Below, piece after piece: positions 1 to 6,326 of a stretch of DNA of 10,496 nucleotides (its first letter is position 1; every line of letters begins with the position of its first letter). Both the position numbers and the translations under genes were made by a program. The notes under the pieces are model-generated. The model searched no databases. It saw only the letters and a list, made by a program, of their open reading frames with translations, and was not told the origin of the DNA. The DNA is taken from positions 1-10,496 of the forward strand of contig CAMCFW010000040.1 in NCBI GenBank assembly GCA_945874195.1, in the 5' to 3' direction. This stretch comes from Chryseobacterium gleum. Lineage in GTDB: Bacteria; Bacteroidota; Bacteroidia; UBA10329.

Positions 1-594
1 CTTTATCAAACGCCCTTATTAACTCAATACGACCTAACTGCCGGAAGCGCTGGTGCAATACTTGCAAGTGCTTATCACTATTCTGACCCTCACTTGGAAT
101 GTGGAAATGCCTTGCAACTGGGGCCAGATGGTAAAATCTACATGTATAACTGTTTTGACAACGATATAAGCGTAATTCACAATCCAAATGAAGCCGGATT
201 GAATAGCAACGCGGAGGCAAATGTTTATGTCATGCCAACCAATGCGCTAGTTTATGGCCTCCCCTCCTTTGTAGCAGGGTTTGACTACTCCGCTTCAGGT
301 GTATGTGACCCAAGTATAGGGGTTCACGAAATAGCCAATGAGTCACATTCGTTAAGTGTTTTCCCCAACCCCTCCAACACCCCAACCCAACTCAGCTACC
401 GTAGCCCGCAGGGCACACGCCCCACGCTGCAACTGAGAGACATGCTTGGCCGCACGGTGCAAACCGTGCAACTGCTAAGCCATGAGGGTACCTACACCTT
501 AGATGCTGCTGGGCTGGGCGCGGGAGTTTATTTCTGTAGTCTGGTGAGTGGTGCGGAGGTGTTGGCAACGGAGAAGTTGGTGGTGCAGCGCTAA
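1..594 (+). CDS. T9SS-sorted secreted protein, 3' part (5' end outside window)
   Basis: The frame is open from base 1, so the true start lies upstream; a TTG at 94 is merely the first possible start codon in the window and should not be taken as the gene start. The visible 197 residues have two parts. Residues 1-110 contain a block (LQLGPDGKIYMYN, then VIHNPNEAGLNSN, then GLPSF) that is familiar from large Bacteroidota surface proteins with propeller-like repeats. Residues from about 118 to the end form a type A T9SS C-terminal sorting domain: VFPNPSN near the start, LRDMLGRTVQ in the middle, GVYFCSLVSG and EKLVVQR at the end. Such domains direct export across the outer membrane by the Por secretion machinery and are then usually removed. 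By hand count GC is about 44% over 1-360 and about 59% over 361-594, so the sorting domain differs in composition from the body. The gene ends 6 nt from the stop of the convergent SprB-repeat gene. The enzymatic or binding role of the body cannot be told. Confidence 0.88.
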   Translation, partial: LYQTPLLTQYDLTAGSAGAILASAYHYSDPHLECGNALQLGPDGKIYMYNCFDNDISVIHNPNEAGLNSNAEANVYVMPTNALVYGLPSFVAGFDYSASGVCDPSIGVHEIANESHSLSVFPNPSNTPTQLSYRSPQGTRPTLQLRDMLGRTVQTVQLLSHEGTYTLDAAGLGAGVYFCSLVSGAEVLATEKLVVQR

Positions 595-600
595 GTGCCT

Positions 601-3396
601 TTAACGCACCAAGGTCACCGTTCCCAGTTTTTCGAACGAGGTGTTGTTGTAGAAACTGGCCTTGAGGCGGTAGGGGTAAGCGTCCTGCGAGGCGGGTTCG
701 CCCTTGTAGGTGCCGTCCCAACCTGCGTTCAGTATCTCGTTAATATCGTCTGAGTAGTAAAGCAGTGTTCCCCAGCGGTCGAAGATGGAGAGCTCGGCAG
801 CGGTGATGCCCAGCCCATAGCCTTTGAAGCGGCTGTTGGCGGGTGTGCCTTGGGGCATGAAGGCGTTGGGCAGGTAGATGACGGGTTGCAGCAGCACTTC
901 AATTGTCTGGGTAATGGTGTCCGTGCAGCCGTTGGCATCGGTGACCATGAGGGTGATGTCGTAAAGGCCCTCTTCAGGGAAGGTGTACTGGGGCCGTTGG
1001 TCGGTGCTTAGCTGACCCCCGAGGTTCCACAGGAATTCGGTTCCTCCTGATCCGGTATAGACGAAGTTGGCATCGGTGCGTGTGGTGACTATCTGAGGTT
1101 CGACCACAAACGCGGCTGTTGGTGGCGCGAACACACTGACGGTATGGGTGGCGGTGTCGTTCATGCAGCCTCCACTGAAAATGACAGTTACTTCATATTC
1201 GCCCGGTGCGGCATAGGTGAGGGCGGGGTTCTGCTGATCGGACATGTTGCCATCACCAAAATTCCACGACCATGCAACGGCCTCCGAAGTTGTGGTAGGT
1301 TCGAAGGTCATCTCCTCTCCATCGCACACGTTGGTGAAGGTGAAATCTGACACGGGGGGCAGTTGTTCCAGCGTGAAAGTTTCGGTGTCGATACAGCCGA
1401 TGCTGTCGGTCACTGTAACGGTATAGGTTCCTTCAGCCAAAGCTGCTTCGGTGTCGGAGGGGTTTGTTGAAGAGCTCCACGCATAGGTGTAGGGTTCCCA
1501 GCCTCCGGTAGTGGTGGCCGTGGCTGTTCCATCCTGCTGTCCGCAGGTGGGCTGCACCACATCCATGGCAATTTGCGGTGGAGGAATGCTATCGATCTTC
1601 ACATTGATGATCTGAACGCATCCGTTCGCGTCAGTAATGGACACAAAGTAATCTCCGACCGATAGGTTCGTGGCGGTAGAGGTGTTCTGGGGCGGAGTTG
1701 TGTTCCACGAATAGGAGAACGGCCCGATACCCGAAGTGGCAAGTGCGGTGGCCTGTCCCATTCCTTGCCCACAGTCCGGCACAGGGTCCTGAATAGTTGC
1801 GTTAGGCGCAAAATTGTCAGACAGAACCACGTTTGTTGTTGCAGAACATCCGTTCTGGTCCGTAACAGAAACAGAATAGACACCAGCTAACAAGTTGCTG
1901 GCGGTGGCAGAATTTTGTACTGGAACCGTGTTCCATGTATAGACAAAACCGCCATTTCCTCCGGTCGTGTTCACCGTTGCGCTGCCGTTGGCCACACCGC
2001 AGTCGGGATTAACGATGGCCGCTGGCATGCTGATGGCGCTCGGTTGAGGTATTCCAATCGTGTTAACGGCAACACAACCGGTATTGTCTGTGACGATCAC
2101 GGTGAGGTAACCCCCCGCCAGTGCAGTTGCAGTTTGTGTCGTCTGCACGGGATTGGTCAGCCACGCGAATGTGTAGGGGGGCACGCCTCCTATTGGTGTG
2201 ACCTGAGCCGTTCCATCGTTTGCGCCATTGCAGGACACTGGGGTTGAACTTATGTTCGAAAGATCGATCGGAGTATCATTGTCAATGACCACATCGGCCC
2301 AATCGCTACAGCCGTTCGCATCTGTTATCCACACGCGGTAACCCCTTGGGGCCAAGTTGGTGGCATTCGCAGCGCTTTGAGCAGGGGAAGAGTTCCACGA
2401 ATAGGAGTAAGGAGCCGTGCCGTTGGTAACTGTGGTCTGCGCAGTGCCACCGTTGTTCCCACAGAAAGCATCCGTATGCGATGATACCGTGATCTCCGGG
2501 CCGATGAATTCAACTTCAAAGGAAATGCTGTTGCCAACGGGGGTCTGGTTGCCGCAGCCATCCACAAACGTATTGCCATCTGCACCGTTCTGCATCACAA
2601 CGTTGTATGTTCCGGTCACTGGAATGTTGTTGCTGAAACCGATGCTCAACCAGTCGGTACGTCCATCATTGCAACCAACGCCTTGCACCGAAACGATGGT
2701 GACAGGCGATGGCCCGGTTATCTGAATATCGTAAGTGCCACCTGAAATGCTGCTACAATCTATTTCTTGTGTCAGCCAGATCAGGATGCTGGTTGGGTTA
2801 CATAATCCGTTCGTGCTCACGGAGTCCAGCAAAGCGGGTTCGTTGTCAACTACGGATGCCGTTCCCGAGAAATTGAGTTCGTATCCTGATTGCGATGCGG
2901 TGAAATTGCTGATGAGCAATGCGAAAGTCTGCCCGGCCTGAACCGCAATGGGTGCATTCTGGTTCGCCCCACTAGAACCATTCTGGTTACCGCTTGCTCC
3001 GTTGGATAAACCCGTTGCACCGGGGTCGGCCGAATAGTTGCAGCTTATGGGCTGGTTGATTCCTTCCATGATCCCCGGACAGGAATCGTTCGTGAGGTCG
3101 TAGAGGGCAAAGTCGTAGTCATCGCCCGCACTCAGCGGATCCAGTTGGAAGAGGAGGTTGCCTCCAACCGTGGCAGTGAAGGTGTACCAGACCGAATTCA
3201 CCTCCCCATTCCCTAAACAGGAGCTTCCGGACGGAACCTCGTTCTCGCTGCCCGTACCCGTGTAGCTGCTGTTCTGCATGAAGGTCGCATCGCACACATT
3301 GATGGCATCAAAGCAATCCTGCTGCCCAACGGCCACCCAGTTGGTCAGCAGCAAGAGCAAAAGTGTTGCAATGGATATGTGACCGATTCTTCTCAT
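601..3396 (-). CDS. Surface protein with SprB repeats, PKD domains and type B T9SS C-terminal domain
   Basis: Predicted 931-residue cell-surface or adhesin-like protein. Residues 1-24 are a signal peptide (MRRIGH, a leucine run, cleavage near AVG-QQ). Residues 26-185 form a beta-rich domain with VWYTFTA and DYDFALYD, resembling the pre-peptidase or jelly-roll modules common in this phylum. Residues 185-300 look like an Ig-type region. Residues 309-678 hold five SprB-type repeats of about 75-78 residues, each with an entry Cys (such as PDCG or PTCG), a PYxYxW core and an exit VTDxxGC. Two PKD domains follow, the first with WSWNFGDG. The last 95 residues (YLPNAFMPQG, FDRWGTLLY, GWDGTYKG, LGTVTLVR) are the gliding-motility-associated, type B T9SS C-terminal domain. 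The ATG at 3396 places the signal peptide at the N-terminus; ATGs at 3405 or 3513 would put hydrophilic residues before it, so I reject them. SprB itself is a gliding adhesin, but this protein is far smaller, so a motility role is only a possibility. Transcription diverges from the nuclease gene. Confidence 0.92.
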   Translation of the reverse strand: MRRIGHISIATLLLLLLTNWVAVGQQDCFDAINVCDATFMQNSSYTGTGSENEVPSGSSCLGNGEVNSVWYTFTATVGGNLLFQLDPLSAGDDYDFALYDLTNDSCPGIMEGINQPISCNYSADPGATGLSNGASGNQNGSSGANQNAPIAVQAGQTFALLISNFTASQSGYELNFSGTASVVDNEPALLDSVSTNGLCNPTSILIWLTQEIDCSSISGGTYDIQITGPSPVTIVSVQGVGCNDGRTDWLSIGFSNNIPVTGTYNVVMQNGADGNTFVDGCGNQTPVGNSISFEVEFIGPEITVSSHTDAFCGNNGGTAQTTVTNGTAPYSYSWNSSPAQSAANATNLAPRGYRVWITDANGCSDWADVVIDNDTPIDLSNISSTPVSCNGANDGTAQVTPIGGVPPYTFAWLTNPVQTTQTATALAGGYLTVIVTDNTGCVAVNTIGIPQPSAISMPAAIVNPDCGVANGSATVNTTGGNGGFVYTWNTVPVQNSATASNLLAGVYSVSVTDQNGCSATTNVVLSDNFAPNATIQDPVPDCGQGMGQATALATSGIGPFSYSWNTTPPQNTSTATNLSVGDYFVSITDANGCVQIINVKIDSIPPPQIAMDVVQPTCGQQDGTATATTTGGWEPYTYAWSSSTNPSDTEAALAEGTYTVTVTDSIGCIDTETFTLEQLPPVSDFTFTNVCDGEEMTFEPTTTSEAVAWSWNFGDGNMSDQQNPALTYAAPGEYEVTVIFSGGCMNDTATHTVSVFAPPTAAFVVEPQIVTTRTDANFVYTGSGGTEFLWNLGGQLSTDQRPQYTFPEEGLYDITLMVTDANGCTDTITQTIEVLLQPVIYLPNAFMPQGTPANSRFKGYGLGITAAELSIFDRWGTLLYYSDDINEILNAGWDGTYKGEPASQDAYPYRLKASFYNNTSFEKLGTVTLVR
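1365..2470 (-). repeat. Five tandem SprB-type protein repeats
   Basis: Five units start near 2470, 2245, 2010, 1783 and 1552 and are read toward lower coordinates, giving a period of about 225-235 bp. Each encodes an opening Cys-Gly or Cys-Asn segment rich in Gly/Thr/Ala, then PYSYSW, PYTFAW, GFVYTW, PFSYSW or PYTYAW, then a variable Asn/Thr/Ala-rich loop, and closes with ITDANGC, VTDNTGC, VTDQNGC, ITDANGC or VTDSIGC. The paired cysteines per unit would fit one disulfide per repeat in a secreted protein. The units are clearly related in protein but have drifted in DNA, so they are old duplications rather than a recent array. Confidence 0.85.
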
Positions 3397-3469
3397 TTGG
3401 CCCATGGGGCAATTACAGGTACGGGTCGGATCGATGGTGGTTGCTGATTCGTCCCGTTCGCGGAGTGCC

Positions 3470-3497
3470 AATCTACACCGATCATGTAATGTAGATT
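3470..3497. promoter_or_regulatory. 28-bp dyad in divergent intergenic region, possible operator
   Basis: The 148-nt spacer between the two divergent starts (3396 and 3545) contains the perfect inverted repeat AATCTACA (3470-3477) and TGTAGATT (3490-3497) with a 12-nt spacer. The centre lies about 60 nt before the nuclease start and about 87 nt before the SprB-repeat gene start, a position where a dimeric regulator could act on either or both genes. On the + strand TAGATTTT (3492-3499) is one base off the Bacteroidota -7 consensus TAnnTTTG; on the - strand the left arm gives TAGATTGG, also one base off. No convincing -33 element accompanies either. A regulatory role is inference. An 8-bp dyad can occur by chance. 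Confidence 0.3.
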
Positions 3498-3544
3498 TTA
3501 AGCAATGTCTCATCTATGGCATTCACATATTGCGATATTTGGCC

Positions 3545-4807
3545 ATGCGCATCCTTATCCCGTTCATTCTTCTGCTCAACACCTCGATAGGCCTTGCTCA
3601 GACCGTAGACCAAAAACTGATTGAAAAAGAGCAACGACTCACTGAGCTTGAAAGCGAAAAGGGACAAGTTCTGGACGAGATCGAGAACCTTCGGATGACC
3701 TGGATACAACAGCATCTCGAACGATTGGGTTATCCTCAACCAAGCACGGGTCTGGAACTGGTGAAACATGCTGCCCTGACCTTGGGCTATTCTGAAACCC
3801 ACGAGCAGGCCGCTTGGGTGCAGCATATCGTCATTCCAGAAGTGGAATTTGCCAATGTTTCGCGTACCAACGACTTCCGTATCGACCCCATGGTGACCAC
3901 CGGTTCTGCGCAGGAAGAAGACTTTTTTCTGAAGAAACTGGGCGCGGACGGCATCATGACGTTCGATGGATTCGGTCACGACAGAGGACACTTGGCCCCA
4001 TCGGCCGACTTCCGTTGGAGCCAAAAGGCATTGAGCGAAAGCTACTTCTACAGCAACATGAGTCCACAGAAAGCCGAATTCAACCGCGAGCGTTGGGCCG
4101 AACTGGAATCATGGATCCGAACCTATGTCATCGATTTCAAGGAACCGGTGCATGTGGTCACGGGGCCGGTGTTGAAGGACGGACTGCCCCAGCAGGGCGA
4201 GAACAAGGTTTCGATACCCGAACAGTATTACAAGATCGTGCTGGATCTGGAAGGCGCGGAACACAGGGCGATCGCCTTTCTGATGCCCAACGAGCAATGT
4301 GCTTACCCCATCAGCAGCTACGTGACCAGCATAGATGAGATTGAAAAGCTTACGGGACTCGATTTTTTCAGTTCGGTGAGCGATGGCGAAGAGGCCACTT
4401 TGGAAGCCATGAACACGATGGACGGCTGGTTGAAGGAAGAGAATTCAGGTTTTGGTGAAGTGGCCCCGCTGAAGGCACCATTGCCTGCCGGTCATTTCAA
4501 TACCCTTCAGGCAAAATACAAGGTGGGCCTAAAGACCAAGATCTGCGGAACCGTGGTGGCAGCAAAGCGAAGCAGAAAAGATGCGGTCTACCTCAACTTC
4601 GACCAGAAATATCCGCGCAACGTGTTCTATGCCAGTATTTGGAAGAACAACCAGAACAATTTCAGCTACGACCCCGAAAAGGAATTTCTTGGAAAGACCA
4701 TCTGTGTGGAGGGTAAAGTGGAGCTCTACAACGATCAGGCGCGTATAAGCGTGAACCGCGAAGAACAGGTGACTTACTGGGAAGATGTGATCGGGGAAAA
4801 AGAATGA
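3545..4807 (+). CDS. Secreted DNA/RNA non-specific endonuclease (NUC1 family) with C-terminal OB-like domain
   Basis: A 420-residue nuclease expected to cut DNA and RNA without sequence preference outside the cytoplasm. Residues 1-19 (MRILIPFILLLNTSIGLAQ) are a signal peptide, which decides the ATG at 3545; the open frame reaches 3404 but the extra 47 residues are not signal-like. Residues 20-60 are Glu/Lys/Leu-rich and probably a short coiled coil. The nuclease domain carries DRGHLAPSADF with the general-base His149, SNMSPQ at 170-175, and FNRERWAELE with Asn180 and Glu188. These match in order and spacing the His89, Asn119 and Glu127 of Serratia nuclease. VHVVTGPVL follows. From about residue 330, KICGTVVAAK, YLNFDQKYPRNVF and GKTICVEGKVELYN look like the OB-like add-on seen in nucleic-acid-binding and nuclease proteins. 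The stop overlaps the next start as ATGA, so this gene probably leads a coupled cluster. Nutrient scavenging or clearing of extracellular DNA are the likely roles. No adjacent immunity protein is seen, which argues against a toxin. Confidence 0.9.
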   Translation: MRILIPFILLLNTSIGLAQTVDQKLIEKEQRLTELESEKGQVLDEIENLRMTWIQQHLERLGYPQPSTGLELVKHAALTLGYSETHEQAAWVQHIVIPEVEFANVSRTNDFRIDPMVTTGSAQEEDFFLKKLGADGIMTFDGFGHDRGHLAPSADFRWSQKALSESYFYSNMSPQKAEFNRERWAELESWIRTYVIDFKEPVHVVTGPVLKDGLPQQGENKVSIPEQYYKIVLDLEGAEHRAIAFLMPNEQCAYPISSYVTSIDEIEKLTGLDFFSSVSDGEEATLEAMNTMDGWLKEENSGFGEVAPLKAPLPAGHFNTLQAKYKVGLKTKICGTVVAAKRSRKDAVYLNFDQKYPRNVFYASIWKNNQNNFSYDPEKEFLGKTICVEGKVELYNDQARISVNREEQVTYWEDVIGEKE

Positions 4808-5697
4808 ACTCGCGCTTCGGCCTGCTATTTCTTATCGGAATTTCGGCCTGCCAGACCGACCCGCTGCCCTGTCCATCTGATTGCATCCAAAGCGATTTTC
4901 CAGCAAATAGAAAAGTGCTGATCATTGGAATAGACGGATGCCGCACCGATGCCCTCCAGTTGGCCGACACTCCTACTTTGGATTCGCTTTCGGAAACCGG
5001 AATGCTATACATTGGCGTGAATCGCGGTCCGCACACGGTCAGCGCACCGGGTTGGTCGGCATTGCTTACCGGAGTGTGGAGCGACAAACATGGCGTGACC
5101 GACAATTCATACGATGGGTCGAACTTTCAGCAGTATCCAGACCTTTTCAGCAGATTGAAAGATCAATTTCCGTGCGGGCGACTTTACTATTCATTGAGCC
5201 ATCCCATCGTGGCAAAAGGAATGCTTTCGAGAGCCGATGATGGAGAAGTTATGGGCGATGATGCCTTGGCTACGACCAACGCCATCCAGCAGTTGGGAAT
5301 GTGTTATCCGGATGTGCTTTTTGTTCATCTTGATGACATCGACAAGGCAGGGCACAGCACCGATTTCAGTCCTTTCAATCCGGAATACATTGCCCAGATC
5401 GAGGACGTGGATGGACAGATCCGCTCCATTCTCACTGCCTTCAAAACAACTTACCCCGACCACGAGCGGCTTGTTTTTGTAGGAACTGACCATGGTGGAG
5501 AGGGAGGTGGACATGGCGGAATGGATGACAATTTGAACGTGACCCACGTGTTCATGATCGCAAGCACCAATGTTCCGGCCGCATGGAAGGACACCACTGC
5601 CGAAGTGGTCGACATGTTTCCTACCATCTTTCAATTTTTGGAGCTTCCAGTGGATAGCGCTTGGCATCTCGATGGCAAATCGCTGCTTGCCCAATGA
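4804..5697 (+). CDS. Lipoprotein phosphodiesterase/nucleotide pyrophosphatase-like (alkaline phosphatase superfamily)
   Basis: A 297-residue putative metal-dependent phosphoesterase. The N-terminus MNSRFGLLFLIGISAC is a lipoprotein signal with lipobox I-S-A-C, giving lipidation at Cys16. The catalytic core has the two-metal pattern of the superfamily: Asp44 in IIGIDGCR; a nucleophile candidate Ser80 in SAPGWSALLTG, aligning with the Thr of TFPNHxxxxTG in NPP enzymes; Asp180 and His184 in DKAGH; Asp229 and His230 in GTDHGG; and His237 in GGGHGG. Sulfatases have C/S-x-P-S-R at the nucleophile. Here Trp84 takes the place of the Arg, so I favour phosphodiester or phosphomonoester substrates over sulfate esters. 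At about 280 residues after processing it is shorter than many NPPs. It begins inside the stop codon of the nuclease gene and ends inside the start codon of the AlkD-like gene (both ATGA), so translation is probably coupled. A plausible job is processing nucleotides released by the nuclease, but the substrate is not shown by the sequence. Confidence 0.85.
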   Translation: MNSRFGLLFLIGISACQTDPLPCPSDCIQSDFPANRKVLIIGIDGCRTDALQLADTPTLDSLSETGMLYIGVNRGPHTVSAPGWSALLTGVWSDKHGVTDNSYDGSNFQQYPDLFSRLKDQFPCGRLYYSLSHPIVAKGMLSRADDGEVMGDDALATTNAIQQLGMCYPDVLFVHLDDIDKAGHSTDFSPFNPEYIAQIEDVDGQIRSILTAFKTTYPDHERLVFVGTDHGGEGGGHGGMDDNLNVTHVFMIASTNVPAAWKDTTAEVVDMFPTIFQFLELPVDSAWHLDGKSLLAQ

Positions 5698-6245
5698 ACC
5701 AATATCTACTTCCTCTGAACCACCTGTTTGCGGCCAATGCCAATGCCCAGAACGCGTTGGCCATGAAGGCCTACATGAAGAACCGTTTCGAATTCTTCGG
5801 AATCAGATCGACCCAGCGGAGAGAATTGCAACAGGCTTTTCTTGCAGAGGAAAATGACCTACAGCTTATCGAGCAACTCATATTGACCAAAAGCTGGTGG
5901 GACACCGTGGATGGTCTGGCCTCCTGGGTTTGTGGCCCCTATTTCCTCAAATTTCCGGAGAAGAAGCGACCGATAACCGATGCGTGGGCCATCTCAGAAA
6001 ACATGTGGCTGCGCAGAACGAGCATCATTTTTCAATTGGGATACAAGCGGAAGAACGACACCGAGCTCCTATTCAAACACATTGAACTGAACCTCGGAAC
6101 CAAAGAATTCTTTATCAATAAGGCCATCGGTTGGAGCCTACGCGAATACGCCAAGACCGATGCTGGGCTCGTATCCGACTACGTGAAACAGATGGAGAAG
6201 AAATTGCACCCATTAAGCGTGAGGGAGGCGCTGAAAAACCTATAA
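5694..6245 (+). CDS. AlkD-like DNA alkylation repair protein, internally shortened
   Basis: A 183-residue HEAT-like repeat protein of the AlkC/AlkD family, cytoplasmic, no signal peptide. AlkD is a DNA glycosylase that removes N3- and N7-alkylated purines without flipping the base. Signature stretches are AYMKNRFEFFGI (26-37), LTKSWWDTVD (64-73), WLRRTSIIFQLGYK (105-118) and FFINKAIGWSLREYAK (139-154), ending SVREALKNL. Against my recollection of Bacillus cereus AlkD (237 residues), Trp69, Asp73, Arg108 and Trp147 match Trp109, Asp113, Arg148 and Trp187: each is offset by exactly 40, with the spacing between them kept. The segment YMKN (27-30) sits at the same number in both. Thus about 40 residues are absent between positions 45 and 62, where family members usually have a helical pair containing an ELW...RE motif. 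The frame is intact and the start ATG at 5694 overlaps the preceding stop (ATGA). The protein may be a real short variant, or activity may be lost. The family call itself is firm. Confidence 0.88.
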   Translation: MNQYLLPLNHLFAANANAQNALAMKAYMKNRFEFFGIRSTQRRELQQAFLAEENDLQLIEQLILTKSWWDTVDGLASWVCGPYFLKFPEKKRPITDAWAISENMWLRRTSIIFQLGYKRKNDTELLFKHIELNLGTKEFFINKAIGWSLREYAKTDAGLVSDYVKQMEKKLHPLSVREALKNL

Positions 6246-6275
6246 TGGCAAAGGCGGTTGGGCTGACGATCATCA

Positions 6276-6307
6276 TTTCCCGCCCGCTTCTCGAATGCGT
6301 AAATTTG
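6276..6307 (+). promoter_or_regulatory. Candidate Bacteroidota-type promoter for the two tyrosine-catabolism genes
   Basis: TAAATTTG at 6300-6307 matches all fixed positions of the Bacteroidota -7 consensus TAnnTTTG. Twenty bases upstream lies TTTC (6276-6279), one base off the -33 element TTTG. Transcription would begin around 6312-6315 and leave a leader of only about 12-15 nt before the ATG at 6327. The element is in the 81-nt gap after the AlkD-like gene, which supports a separate transcript for the dioxygenase pair. The -33 match is weak and no experimental data exist here. Confidence 0.45.
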
Positions 6308-6326
6308 ACAGCACAAAAGCAGATAA

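Noticed and set aside
1365..2470. Regular repeats of about 230 bp, considered as a CRISPR array or satellite
   Set aside because: Period and conservation are at the protein level (SprB units within one open frame); the DNA copies are divergent and there are no short identical repeats with spacers.
3397..3513. N-terminal extension of the SprB-repeat protein up to 3513
   Set aside because: The added residues are Arg/Cys-rich and precede a clean signal peptide that starts at 3396.
3534..3541. GATATTTG as a -7 promoter element for the nuclease
   Set aside because: Only 3 nt before the ATG; transcription would start inside the coding region.
3404..3544. N-terminal extension of the nuclease back to 3404
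   Set aside because: It would overlap the start of the divergent gene and bury the obvious signal peptide beginning at 3545 behind 47 unlike residues.
6253..6284. GGCGG/CCGCC pairing as a terminator after the AlkD-like gene
   Set aside because: Five pairs around a 22-nt loop and no T tract; too weak to call.
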